Shown here one piece after another: positions 25,240 through 35,592 of a stretch of DNA of 64,000 bases. Numbering within the stretch: position 1 is the stretch's first letter; the number at the start of each line of letters is the position of its first letter. The stretch is from Aphidius gifuensis (taxonomy: Eukaryota > Arthropoda > Insecta > Hymenoptera > Braconidae), in the NCBI RefSeq assembly GCF_014905175.1, contig NC_057788.1:25390154-25454153 (forward strand), given 5' to 3'. The translations under genes and the position numbers were made by a program. Below the pieces are notes generated by a model, which did no database searches, was not told the DNA's origin, and saw only the letters and a program-made list of their open reading frames with translations.

Positions 25240-27165
25240 TACCAATAAACAATGCATCAAGTTGTTACAATGGAATTGTCGAAGTTTAATTAATAAATTA
25301 CCAGAACTACAAAATAATTCCAACAATTTAGATATAATCTTGCTCAATGAGACATGGCTAAAAAAAAATAAAAAAGTATCAATAAGAGGTTTTGATTTAA
25401 TTAGAAAAGATAGAGAAGAAGGTAAAGGTGGAGAAGTAGCAATATTTATCAAATCCTCGATAAGGTATACTGTATTAAAAGATATTCATGATGCTGATGG
25501 TAAAATAGAAATATGTGGTATCAAAATATACATAAATAATGATGAAGAAATTAATATATATTCATGTTACAGAATATCAGAAAATCATCTAAACCAAGGA
25601 CAATGGAAACATTTTTTTAATCAATTCAAAGATAAATTCTTGGTAGCAGGAGATTTAAATGCACACCATATACTATGGGGAGACTGTAAATATTGTAGTG
25701 AAGGTGAAAATTTGGTAAGAGGCATTGAAGATTTAGAAATAAAAATTCTAAATGATGGTAGCTACACGTATACATCTGATAATCACATTGGCACAAAATC
25801 AGCAATTGATTTAACATGTGTGACGATAAATCAGCACTGGATTATGAATGGAGTGTTGGAAGATTATTGGGGTAGTGACCATGCTCCTATCAATATACAA
25901 TATGGTGGATCACCAGTCCTAACAATAATATGAATGTAAGGTAAAAAACATTATACAATAAAAGAACTAAATGGTCTGAATTTGATGAAACAATATGTAA
26001 AGAAATATTGGAAAATAATATAGTCAAATCAAGAGAACATGATTGTCAGGTTCGTTACTCAACGTTCATAAATATTATTGAGGAAAGTCTGAATAAGGCT
26101 ACACCAAGCAAGTGGAATAAAAAAATAATAATAATAAGAATATGCAAAATAATAAAAATAATGTATATACCACAACCAAAATAAAGACAAGAAAAAACCA
26201 TGTCCTTGGTGGGATGAGGAGTGTGATAAAATGGTTAGACTCAGATTAGCATCATGGAAAAAATTTAACATGATAAGCTCACAAGACAACTTCATTAAAT
26301 ATAGAATAGCAGCTAGTAAGGCCAAAGATATATTTAGAAAAAAGAAAAAAGAAAAATTCATAGAGTTTTGTGAAGGCTTAAATAAATTCACAGATCCTGG
26401 ATATATATGGAAGACAATTAAAAAATTTAAGAATAAAAATAATGGTACAGATACAAGCCATGAATATAGTCAGGAAAAAGTAGAATCTGCCAAAAAAACA
26501 TTCAAAAAACTATGTCCACAAAATCAAACAGTGGTTCACAAGCCTAATTTCAATGATCATGCTCAAGATATCTTCTTGGACCAAGAATACAATATGGATG
26601 AACTGAACTATGCTATTGAAAATTTGAGAGTAAAAGCAAGTCCTGGGCTAGATGGAGTAAACTATGTCATAATTAAAGCACTTCCTGTACAAGCTAAAAT
26701 TATTTTGTTGGATATTTACAACCAAATACTTGAAGAACAAACATTCCCTGAGGAATGGAAAAAGTATGGAATATTTTTTATTCCAAAAAGTGATGGTAAA
26801 AATGTCAGACCAATTTCACTAGCTTCTTGTGTATGCAAGATCCTAGAAAAAATGATTAACACAAGAATATCTTGGTGGCTTGAATACAATAGAATATTAT
26901 CTAACACTCAGTTTGGTTTTAGAAGAAACAAATCATGTATTGACAATCTGACAATATTAACATCAGAAATAACAAGAGCATTTGAACAAAATAAAACAGT
27001 AATTACATTATTTATGGATATAACAAGTGCATATGACAATGTGCTGGCTGATGTTCTTATTGAAAGACTGAAAAATATTGGTTTTCCAACAAAGCTATTA
27101 GCATTTATATTCAATTTGGTATCTGAAAGACAATTACATGCTAAATACCCTGACGGAACGCTACA
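25220..27165 (+). pseudogene. LINE ORF2 (APE endonuclease - reverse transcriptase), broken
   Basis: ORF2 starts at ATG 25220, inside the last codons of ORF1. The endonuclease part (25220-25930) shows the family residues in order: LLQWNCRSL, LLNETWL, GDLNAHHILWGD, SAIDLT and WGSDHAPI. A stop at about 25931 and a frame change follow. Coding continues in another frame (KWSEFDETICKEIL) to about 26120, then returns to the first frame at about 26190 (PCPWWDEECDKM) and runs through the RT palm: ASPGLDGV, RPISLASC, QFGFRRNKSCIDNL and LFMDITSAYDNV. Translation ends at about 27165, before the YADD motif and thumb. The element cannot be autonomous. Confidence 0.9.
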
Positions 27166-27540
27166 AGGCTTGTTTTGTCCAAAAATACATGGCTTATTCA
27201 AGCCTTGTAGACGTGGCTTGAACGATACTTGTATACAAGGTTTGAACAAGTCTTGTACAAGGCTGTGTTAACAGACTGAATCGCTGAGATCGATTACAAT
27301 ACTCGTTCAAGCCTTGTACGAGCGTGGTTACAAGGCTTGTACAATGTATGTACAACGATGGTTTTTGATTTGGTTTATCGCTCCCGTGTATTCTGCTTGT
27401 ACGAGCAATGTACAAGCCATGTATACAATACTTGTACAAGACTCACACAAGACTTGTTGAAAGTTACAAGCATTGTACAACTCTCGCACAAGGGTTGTAA
27501 GCAATGCTTGTACAATACTCGTACAATACCGGAATAAAAG
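27166..27540. repeat. Array of CTTGTAC/GTACAAG palindromic motifs
   Basis: About 375 bp are packed with copies of ttgtac, gtacaag and caaggcttg in both orientations (for example aaggcttgtacaatgtatgt). The array abuts the broken RT frame without a linker and ends at ccggaataaaag. It could be a short non-autonomous foldback element or a minisatellite. It resembles the other local elements that carry arrays of one short palindrome. No open frame is meaningful here. Confidence 0.7.
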
Positions 27541-28214
27541 CAGCTTCCAACGGTTCTCAACTTACTTACAATATTGTGTTTACTTATAAAAGACGGTTTT
27601 AAAAGCTTTTTACGATATTTACTAGCATTTAAGCGTTAATATTTTTATATTAATAAATAAAAAGAAAATTGCTTTGATTTTTTAGTGTTAAATAGAAAAA
27701 GATGTAGCTATAAGGAATAAATGTTGACCTTGGGTATTTTATTTTTTTAATAAATAAAATACATGGAATTTTATTTTTTAAAAATAAAAATCTCCAAATA
27801 AAAGCAGTAGCTAAGAAATCAATGTAGCTTACCATTTACATTTTTTTTTTTTTTTTTTTAATAAATATTAATAAAGCTTAGCTACTGCTTTTCCTTGATA
27901 TTTTTATTTGGAAAAATTAATTGCATTAATTTTATTTGTTAAATAACTTAAACAACTAACAAGTAATTTCTCAGTCAGTGATCTCATACCGGAAAAATTT
28001 TTCTATGGCTAACGGGCAAAAATACGATTAATGCCAAAAAAATATATTCACCAGGGTAGCTCCATCTTTTCCGCAGCTACATCTTTCTATTTTAACTATT
28101 GTTTTTCATTATTTTTATTTATGAAAATAAATTCAATGTATTTTATTTATTAGACAAATGAATTACTTAAGACTGGCAGTAGCTAAAAAATAAAAGATAA
28201 AGCTAAAGAATTAA
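27541..28214. repeat. AT-rich segment with fragments of the TAGCTAAGG palindromic repeat
   Basis: It contains pieces of the same repeat seen at 31250-31715 (cagtagctaag, cttagctactgcttttccttg, aaataaaatacatg) in both orientations. It ends at ttaa next to the element at 28215. No gene is present. It may be the outer, unpaired part of the big inverted arm, because its partner would fall in the assembly gap. Confidence 0.5.
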
Positions 28215-28309
28215 CCCGAGTGGAAATTGAATCCGGCTTGGCCGGATCCTGATCCGAATCGGATCCAGTATGGCTAAGGTAATCCGGATCCGGGTTTCCT
28301 GACCCTTTT

Positions 28310-28860
28310 CGGATCCGTTATGGCTAAGGCTAACCGGATCCGGCTTTCCTCACTCTTTCCTGATCCGAATCGGATACAGATTGCCGGACTTTAATCGGAC
28401 TTTATTTTTTTTTTCAAAGTGATCTCCGGGTTTAGTCAGGTTTGGCTAAGGCTAACCGGATCCGGTTTTCCTTACTCTTTCCTGATCCGAATCGGATCCA
28501 GATTGCCGGACTTTAATCGGACCTTATTTTTTTTTTCAAAGTTATCTCCGGGTTCAGTCAAGTTTGGCTAAGGCTAACCGGATCCGGCTTTCCTCACTCT
28601 TTCCTGATCCGAATCGGATCCAGATTGCCGGACTTTAATCGGACTTTATTTTTTTTTTCAAAGTTATCTCCGGGTTTAGTCAGGTTTGGCTAAGGCTAAC
28701 CGGATCCGGTTTTCCTTACTCTATCCTGATCCGAATCGGATCCGGAATGCCGGACTTTAATTGAAGTTTGTTTTTTTTGTCAAAGTTAACTTCCGGATTC
28801 GGTCAGGCTTGGCTAAGGTAAGCCGGATCCGGTTTCCCTGATTTGAAACGGATCCAACTT
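28310..28860. repeat. 121-bp tandem repeat, about 4.5 units
   Basis: Units start with tttggctaaggctaaccgga at about 28441, 28562 and 28683, a spacing of 121 bp. Further divergent units lie at about 28320 and 28804. Each unit has two cggatccg palindromes and a T-run. It lies inside the TIR element at 28215-29576. Confidence 0.85.
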
Positions 28861-29037
28861 AGAAGTATTTGAAAAAAAAAAAAAAAAAAATTAATTTCAG
28901 AATGTCATTTTATTTTTTGATAATAATAAATACATTGTTGCATATATATAGTATTAATCATATCAAGTTTTTCTATTGTAATTTTGAAATAACTTTCTAC
29001 ACTTGTAAAGGACTTTTGATTTTATGGATTCCACGTA

Positions 29038-29110
29038 CGCCGCCGTGGTCAATAGGATAGAGTTGCCGACTTTGAACAGAATAGCCCCGAGATCGATCCC
29101 CGCAAAATCC
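29038..29110 (+). other. tRNA-like module (A/B boxes) inside the TIR element
   Basis: The sequence gccgccgtggtcaataggat resembles a tRNA 5' end with A box (tggtcaatagg). About 45 nt later agatcgatccccg resembles a B box. It does not fold into a clean cloverleaf with an identifiable anticodon, so it is not a tRNA gene. It may act as an internal pol III promoter. The same module is repeated in inverted orientation in the right arm at about 54755-54825. Confidence 0.5.
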
Positions 29111-29239
29111 GGAATTTTAGTTTAGTTTAGGTTGAATTTTCTAAGATAAAAATATTGTTAATAATGATTGTTAAAAAAAATAATTGAAAAAAGCAAATAT
29201 ATTTTTTTTTTTAAATCAAAATTTTTTTAAAACAAAATT

Positions 29240-29385
29240 CGGATCCGGTTTAAATATAAAATCGGATCCGATTTGGATGTAAAATCGGATCCGATTTGGA
29301 CGTAAAATTGGATCCGTTTTGGATGTAAAATCGGATCCGTTTTGGATGTAAAATCGGATCCGATTTAAATGTAATTTCGGATACA
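29240..29385. repeat. Short tandem array, aaatcggatccgatttgga type
   Basis: About six 20-23-bp units each carry the palindrome atcggatccgat. They are mirrored in the right arm at about 54480-54625. Confidence 0.85.
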
Positions 29386-29602
29386 TAATTTGGTATCCGA
29401 TTTAGCCACGGTGTCCTTATTGTAACCGGATCCGGTTCACCGGATACGATTCGGAGCCTAGCCGGCGTTACATTTTCAGTCCGAATCGGATCCGGCCAGC
29501 CTGATCCGATTCGGATATGTAATCAGGTAAACCGGATCCGTCCTGGATCCGAATCGGACTGAAATTTCCACTCGGGAAGGTAGCCAAAAAAAATATGTGG
29601 TA

Positions 29603-30160
29603 ACCCGTGTAGGAGACTATGCAATGGCCGGTGCATGGCGAAATTCTGCCATTAATGGCCCATTAAAATTTGCCAATATTGTCCCATTAACGTTTACCAA
29701 GATTAGCCCATTAACATTTGCCAATATTGTCCCATTACTTGCGAATTCAATTATTTGTATAAATAAAAAAAAATATATATTTTTTTTTTCAATTGCATTC
29801 ATAGATTCTCGAGTCCAACTCAGTTTTTTTTTTTTATCATAAATATTTTTTTTTTCCTTCCTCTCGCCGGGCGCGAACCTTCGGCCTAATACCTAAATCT
29901 ACACTATAACCTATGCTTTACCTAATTGAGCCACGAGCGCGATATATATATATTTCGAAAGTTTTTTGTTTTCTTGTAATAATTAAGTTCACTCGTAGAC
30001 TTTGTAGACTTTTTTGAAGATGATTATTCAAATACAAACATATTTATTTATTCATTCAATTTTAATGCTCCATTGATTTTTATTTTTCTATCGTTTTGTT
30101 TTTTTGTCAAAAATTAGCTGATGGTTGGTAGCCATTAAATGGCCAGCCATGAATTTGGAT
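29603..30160. mobile_element. GGCCATTAATGG-family TIR element, right end lost
   Basis: It starts with acccgtgtaggaga and a block of inverted and direct ggccattaatgg-type motifs. These are followed by homopolymers, a tRNA-like module on the minus strand (about 29870-29940; A box tggctcaattagg, B box ggttcgcgccc) and a second ggccat block near 30130-30150. It then merges into the next palindromic element, so its outer right TIR is missing. The inverted copy lies at about 53700-54260. Confidence 0.65.
29868..29942 (-). other. tRNA-like module in the GGCCAT element
   Basis: On the minus strand, gcgctcgtggctcaattagg gives a good A box. About 45 nt on, ggttcgcgcccgg gives a good B box. The A/B spacing is tRNA-like but no anticodon arm is convincing. 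The inverted partner is at about 53920-53997. Confidence 0.5.
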
Positions 30161-31245
30161 GAAGGGCGTAAGTGCCATTTTGAAAATTTTTTATTAAAGG
30201 AAAAAGGGCGTAAATACAAATTTATTAATTTTTCATCTAATTTTAAGGCTTAAAAAAAAGGGAGAGGGCGTAACAACTTTTGAAAAAGGATAAAGGGCGT
30301 ATGTTCAGGGACTTACGCCTTTTTCCGTTATCAAAATAATTTTTGATAAAAGATGAAGGGCGTATTTCCAAGTTTATTTTCAATTTATTCAAAGGCAGTG
30401 TACTTAGACTGATCATTTATTTATTGATAATCTATATAATAAAAAGACATGGCCGGATCCTTGGAAACGCAGTTTTACGCAAACTATTGGTCCGATTTAC
30501 ATGAAATTTAACATAGATATTTAGTTTGAGCTCGGGAGGGTTTAAGTCTACAAAAAAATCACCCAGGTTACTTTTTACGATCACCAGAAGTCAAAATGAT
30601 TTCCCCAATTATCTTCAGGGTTTTTCTAATTATTAAATATATTTTTTCAGAAAGAAGAGATTAAAAAATATTGCTTTAGTTTGTAAAATGTTGGTTTTCA
30701 GTTCACCAGGATGTCGAAGTTGAATTTTTTCATCATCTCCTGAGTTTTTTTTGATGAAACAATATATTTTATCGAGAAGAAAAGAAATAAAAAAATGCAT
30801 TGGTTCCTAATGTTGTCCGGTTTATCAGAATGTAGAAATTTAATTTTTTCTACATACCTATTTCTTTTGTTTTTAATTTTTTGAAGAATCAAAAATAAAT
30901 ATACAACCAAGTTCGGCGAAGCCGAACACGGCCGACTCGTTATGAATAAATAATCAATAATTTAAAAACACTACCTTCGAATAAATTGAAAATAAAATTG
31001 GAAATACGCCCTTCATCTTTTATCAAAAATTATTTTGATAACGGAAAAAAGGCGTAAATCCTTGGACATACGCCCTTCATCTTCTATCAAAAATGATTTT
31101 GATAATGGAAAAAAGGCGTATGTCCAGGGACTTACGCCTTTATAAAAGGTTGTTACGCCCTTTTTCCTTTTTTTTTTTTAAAGCCTTAAAATTAGATGAA
31201 AAACCCAAAAATTAATGAATTTGCACTTACGCCCTCTTTCCTGTT
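30160..31245. mobile_element. Palindromic MITE of the gggcgtaagt type
   Basis: The two halves (30160-30430 and 30940-31245) are inverted copies rich in gggcgtaa, tttttccgttatcaaaata and gatgaagggcg motifs. The centre of the palindrome (loop cattta/ttgataa) is interrupted by a Helitron-like element. There is no coding capacity. The whole composite is repeated in inverted orientation at about 52610-53695. Confidence 0.75.
30431..30939 (+). mobile_element. Helitron-like non-autonomous element
   Basis: The left end tctatataataaaaag is typical of insect Helitrons. The right end has a GC-rich hairpin (gttcggc gaa gccgaac) about 12 nt before ctcg, a near match to the CTRR terminus. It sits between an A and a T (gataa/ttatg) with no target duplication. 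The 509-bp insert has no helicase or Rep sequence. It lies in the loop of the palindromic MITE and is duplicated in the right arm (about 52910-53414). Confidence 0.7.
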
Positions 31246-31715
31246 TCTATTTTGTATATTTGTATTTTGAAAAAATAAATTTACATGTATTTTATTTATA
31301 AAATAAATAAAAAATGTCCAAGGAAAAGCAGTAGCTAAGGGAAAGATGTAGCTAAGGAATTAATGTGACTAAGGAATTATTTTCTTGAAACATAATTTTT
31401 TGGCAACATTAATTCCTTAGCCACATCTTTTCCTTAGCTACATCTTTTCCTTAGACATTTGTATTTTTAAAAAATAAATTTACATGTATTTTATTTATAA
31501 AATAAATAAAAAATGTCCAAGGAAAAGCAGTAGCTAAGGAAAAGATGTAGCTAAGGAATTAATGTGACTAAGGAATTATTTCCTTGAAACATAATTCTTT
31601 GGCAACCTCAATTCCTTAGCTACATTTTTCTTAGCTACTGCTTTTCCTTGGACATTTTTATTTATTAAAAAAATAAATTTACATGTATTTTATTTTTAAA
31701 AAATAAAACTCTCGG
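31246..31715. repeat. Palindromic TAGCTAAGG repeat cluster
   Basis: There are at least two inverted units of taaaaaatgtccaaggaaaa, cagtagctaagg and attccttagctacatc, joined by taaataaaatacatg linkers. Each forms a long hairpin. There is no open frame. The inverted partner in the right arm is at about 52150-52600. Confidence 0.75.
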
Positions 31716-32172
31716 TACAAAGCCCGGGACTCTCACGTGAAAATCACAGAAACTTTCTGTCAGTGATCATTTGCCGAAACAAATACAAACATTCTAATAC
31801 ATATATCAATTTTCTAATGTTTGGAATGTTTAAATTGAAATTCATATGTTAATTATTTAATGTATCATATAATTTATTAATAAGAATTATATTTCCCAGT
31901 CAATTGAAGTCAATCTACATCAATTTCTTGGCTATAGCCAATATAGGCTATAGAATATATTTTTTGTCACTTTCAGCAAATATCTATGGCTACATTCACC
32001 CTGGTAGAAGTAATTTAACATCATTTCCCTTAGCTAGAGTCCTGATACGGAAAAAAGTGGCAAAAAATGGAGAAACGTCGACGAAATCCTCCACTATTTG
32101 CCAAAATAAATTTTAATTAAATTAAAATGTTTATGGGATTGATCGAACTTAAAAATTGAACAAAAAGAATAT
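31716..32172. other. Unassigned arm sequence between nested elements
   Basis: The segment contains a stretch of mixed composition (31890-32100) with a 70-codon plus-strand open frame starting MKSIYINFLAIANIGYRIYF. The frame differs in the inverted copy (51753-51953) by indels, so it is probably not selected coding sequence. Confidence 0.35.
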
Positions 32173-33373
32173 CCCGAGTAGAAATTTAGGTAAGGTTCGG
32201 ATCCAAACTTGATCAAGATGTAACGCCTTTTCGTAATGTTTGGATCCAGAATGGATCAGGATACCTGATCAGGCTGTAGTAAAGATACATGATTTATTGA
32301 AAAATAAAAAAAAAAAAATTATTATTTTTAAATTTATTTTTTTTTTAATTTGAATACTAACGCCTAACAGAATACGGATAAACTCCACTATTACAAACTG
32401 ACCTCTCGTGTAGGAGACTACAACACGGCCATGCAACGGCCGATGCATGGCGAAATTCTGCCATTAATGGGCCACTCATACGCCGGGCCCGGCGCGTTAC
32501 ACCGTTCTAATATTGGCTGCCATTAATGGCCCATTAAAATTTGCCAATATTGTCCCATTAACGTTTACCAAGATTAGCCCATTAACATTTGCCAAGATTG
32601 GCCCATTACTTGCGAATTCAATTATTTTTATAAATAAAAAAAAAAAAAATATTTTTTTTTTTCAATTGCATTTATAGATTCTCGAGTCCAACTCTGTTTT
32701 TTTTTTTTATAATAAATGTTTTTTTTTTCCTGCCTCTCGCCGGGCGCGAACTCTCGACCTTACTGCCTAAACCTATCCTAAACCTATGCTTTAACTATTT
32801 GTATTTTATCCTTAATAGGAATAGCCTGTAAAATTATTTTTTTCACATGTTTTTCCACGTGTGTTTTTTTTGCGGAGAAATATTTCCGAAAATTCCTTTA
32901 CTCAAGTTGATTTGGAGAAACGATGGAAAAATTTCTCCTGGCCATTGATTTTAGAAAAAATTTATCAGCAGTAAAATTATTTTTTCACATGGTTGGAGAA
33001 ATGGCGGACAAATGTCTCCACCCTTACTCCAACTTTCTCCACCATTTGTTCAATTTTTTTTCAACTTTTTCAATTTTCAATTTTTCCAAAAAAAAAAAAA
33101 AAAATGAAAATTCGAAGACACTTTTTTTCAAAGCGGAGAAATATTTCCGAACGTTTTTTCACCCAAGTCGATTCGGAGAAATTTTGATACATTTCTCTAC
33201 TTATTTCTCTACATGAGCCAATTTAGGCGAAATTCAGAGTAATTGCGAAGAAATTCAGGTGAAATCGCGGAAAAATATTTTCATCAGGGGTTACTGAAAT
33301 AGGGATAACCTTATGATATCCTAATCAGGCCTGGATCAGTGTTCAGACTATCCTGAACAAGTTTCTACTAGGG
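32173..33373. mobile_element. TIR element, CCCGAGTAGAAATT type, with a nested insertion
   Basis: The left end is cccgagtagaaatttaggta. The right end is caagtttctactaggg, an imperfect inverted copy. The flanks (aatat / tatgg) suggest a short target duplication (TAT or similar). The inside includes atccagaatggatcagg motifs, a fragment of the GGCCAT family (32404-32800) and a block of ggagaaa/tttctcc palindromes. The family resembles the element at 28215 in its ends. The inverted copy is at about 50500-51690. Confidence 0.65.
32404..32800. mobile_element. GGCCAT-family fragment nested in the previous element
   Basis: It starts ctcgtgtaggagactacaac, continues with ggccattaatgg motifs, an internal A/T tract and the B-box-like end of the tRNA-like module (minus strand, gagttcgcgcccgg near 32745), then breaks off. 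The structure is the same as at 29603. It is a partial copy. Confidence 0.6.
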
Positions 33374-34550
33374 TATGGTGTCCACCATTTGGAGTATTTT
33401 TCTATTGTTGCCCGGTGCATTGGAAAAAAAATTAATATTTTTACTACGAATTTTAACGAGTTTTCGACGAATTTCTACGAAATTGACCCATGCGGGGAAA
33501 AAATTTTAAAATATCTTTGAAAGGTTTCTCCGTACTCTTAATCATTTGTCTGAGCTTCAAGAGATATTTTAAGGTTTTTTGGCAAATAATTCATAGCGGA
33601 AATATTTTTACGAATTTCAACGAACTTTTTACAAATTTCTGAAAATAGTTCTTCTAACGTTCGCAAACAATCGAAGAAGTTTCTTTGTAAAACTAAATGA
33701 ATTCCGAAAAATGTTCAAAGAAAATCTATAAATTATTTCTACTAATAGTCCAACTTCTCTGAAGCTCGAAATAATTCGGAAAAACATTCAGAGAAAATTT
33801 TGGAATTATTTTAACACATGGTTGACTTTTATAAAAGTTCCCGAGCAATCGGAGAAGTTTCTCCGAAGGCCATAAAAACTCAAAGAAAAATTGAGAGATA
33901 GCTTCGAAACTATTTTCTCGAATGGGTCAATTTCGTAAAAATTCGTAGAGATTCGTAAGAATTTGTAATAATTCGTGAAAATTCGTAGAAAATTCGAAGT
34001 AATATTTCCATCAGGGTAATAACAATAAGATTTTATTAAATTGCAATAAAATTTTATATTTCAATTTTTTTTGAACTTTTAATTTGACAATTTGCAATAT
34101 TTAATAGAGGCTTGTAATTTTTTTAGATTAATAAAAATATTATTAGCAAATTGAGCTAAGGAACTAATGAAGATTAATAATATACAATTTTTTGAGTTCC
34201 ATTAATCCCTTAGCTATTTGCCAAACGGATTTCAATTTATTTTGGCTAATACCCTGTCAGAAATATTTTTCCGGCATTACTCCGTTTTTAGCCCATTGCC
34301 CGAGTAATTACTCCGACATGAGATCACTGGAAATATTATTATGAATTATGCCCAAAATTTCGATTCATATTTTTTACAATTATTTTTTGAATTATAAGTA
34401 AAACTCTTTTCACTACAATTAACTGAAATTGCAAACAAAACTATTTGAACTATTTGCAATGTCCTAAGGCTATTTTAAAAAGTCGACATCTAATCTTTTC
34501 TTAAACCAATTTTTTTTTTTAACTATAATTAAAACAGTTTTCACTACAAT
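33374..34550. repeat. Arm region rich in tttctccg / ttcgtagaaattcg palindromes
   Basis: Several short inverted motifs (tttcttcgattg, cgaatttctacgaa, cggagaaacttc) fill 33400-34020. The stretch ends with atttccatcaggg, an inverted CCCTGATGGAAAT end. The same end, as ttttcatcagggg, occurs at 33270-33288, so at least two related non-autonomous elements lie end to end. The segment from about 33990 to 34260 has no counterpart in the right arm. Confidence 0.5.
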
Positions 34551-34553
34551 TAA

Positions 34554-35190
34554 CCCCTGTAGGACTCGCTAAGCGATGGAAACACGGCCATACATTGGCT
34601 GATGAATGGCAGCCCATGATTGGTAGCCAAGCAAAGGCCATTCATAAGATATACTTGGCAAACGATCGATCCATTATTTTGTTGCCAAAATTGGCAGCCT
34701 TCTCTTGGCCAACGTTTGGCCATTAATTGGCTACCATTCATCGGTCGATCCTTGGAAAATTCATGGCTGGCCATTTATTGGCCGTTATTTGGCAATATCA
34801 TGGCTGCCAACCATCAGCCATTTTTTGGCGAAAAAAAAAAAAACAAGACAAAAAAAATAAAGAATCAACAATGGAGCATTTAAATTAAATGAATAAATAA
34901 ATATATTTGTATATAAATAATCATTTTCTAAAAAGTTTACAAAGTCCACGAGTTACTACAAGAAAACAAAAACTTCCGAAATATATATCGCTGAGTTAGT
35001 TTAGGTTTATGGTCGTGTCGAGGGATCGCGCCCGGCAAGAGGCAGGAAAAATAAAACATATTTAATATATGTATATAAAAAAAAAAACAGAATTGGACTT
35101 TAGAATCTATGAATGCAATTGAAAAAAAATATATATATTTTTTTAATTTTATTTATAAAAATAACTAAATAATTCTCCTACACGGAAACT
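34554..35190. mobile_element. GGCCAT-family TIR element, most complete arm copy
   Basis: It starts cccctgtaggactcgctaag and ends ctcctacacgg (imperfect inverted ends). It has a left block of ggccat/atggcc motifs, an A-rich middle, a degenerate tRNA-like module on the plus strand (about 34985-35040, B box ggatcgcgcccgg) and an A/T tail. It lies just outside the shared promoter and first exon of the big transposon. The inverted copy is at about 48925-49558. Confidence 0.7.
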
Positions 35191-35592
35191 CAAGACGCGT
35201 CGAATCAGCCTACGTATTATTTTTTTAGACAACCAGCGGTTTTAAGTTCAGGCCGGTTGAAACGCAAGCTATGAAGCGAGAAAGAGAGAAAGCTACATCT
35301 TTTATAGAGTACCGACCCGAACTAAACCGAAGGCGAACAATATTGTAAGACGAAGGTGTAGCTTTTTTCATCCCTTCTCTAGCCTCTTTTTTATCCTCTT
35401 CTACGCCGTTAAATAACGTATATCTTTTTCTTAGCGTTTTTGTTTTTTCTTTTTGGTGGTGTTGTGACAATCGGAAAAAAAGTGAAGACGATTCATATTA
35501 TTTATCTTATAAACTAAACGTTGGCATAATTTTTTTTATTTATAAATTGTGTTTTATATATATGTAACATAGTGTTGTGATTTCTGTTAAAA
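35191..35592 (+). promoter_or_regulatory. Arm-encoded promoter / 5' UTR of the accessory gene
   Basis: The segment is GC-richer than its neighbours at 35191-35480 and becomes AT-rich with TATA-like sequence (tttatatatatg) just before the ATG at 35593. It is present in the right arm (48524-48924), where it would drive the transposase. The two genes therefore appear to use the same promoter sequence. An antisense 81-codon open frame here is probably fortuitous, though it is kept (80 codons) in the other arm. Confidence 0.55.

Larger units (their letters stand above)
23500..27165 (+). mobile_element. Non-LTR retrotransposon (LINE), 3'-truncated and mutated
   Basis: It has the classic two-ORF layout: a nucleic-acid-binding ORF1 followed by an APE-type endonuclease plus reverse transcriptase ORF2. 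The ORF2 start overlaps the ORF1 stop region. The element breaks off inside the RT domain at about 27165, where a short-palindrome array begins. There is no 3' UTR, no poly(A) tail and no RT YxDD box. The exact 5' end cannot be fixed; the UTR probably begins near 23480-23530. Domain order and RT motif style fit the I/Jockey-like group of APE-type LINEs. The clade is inference. Confidence 0.92.
28215..29576. mobile_element. Non-autonomous TIR element, GGATCC-rich family
   Basis: It is bounded by CCCGAGTGGAAATT at 28215 and its inverted copy AATTTCCACTCGGG ending at 29576. TTAA precedes the left end. The inside is crowded with the palindrome cggatccg, first as 121-bp tandem units and later as short 20-22-bp units, with a tRNA-like module between them. 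There is no open frame. The partial second copy in the right arm (54287-54891) starts with the same end in reverse order and is cut by the N gap. Confidence 0.8.

Noticed and set aside
27337..27560. Short ORFs in the GTACAAG array
   Set aside because: They arise from the palindromic repeat and have no counterpart in the reverse transcriptase.
32923..33216. 97-codon ORF and its copies in the right arm
   Set aside because: It is the translation of ggagaaa/tttctcc repeats; it differs between arms by frameshifts in A-runs.
34550..34883. ORFs on both strands in the ggccat block
   Set aside because: They are products of the repeated palindromic motif, which is open in several frames; not proteins.
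35225..35470. 81-codon minus-strand ORF (80 codons in the other arm, 48646-48888)
   Set aside because: It lies antisense in the promoter/5' region of the element, has no recognised domain, and is present in both arms simply because the arms are copies.
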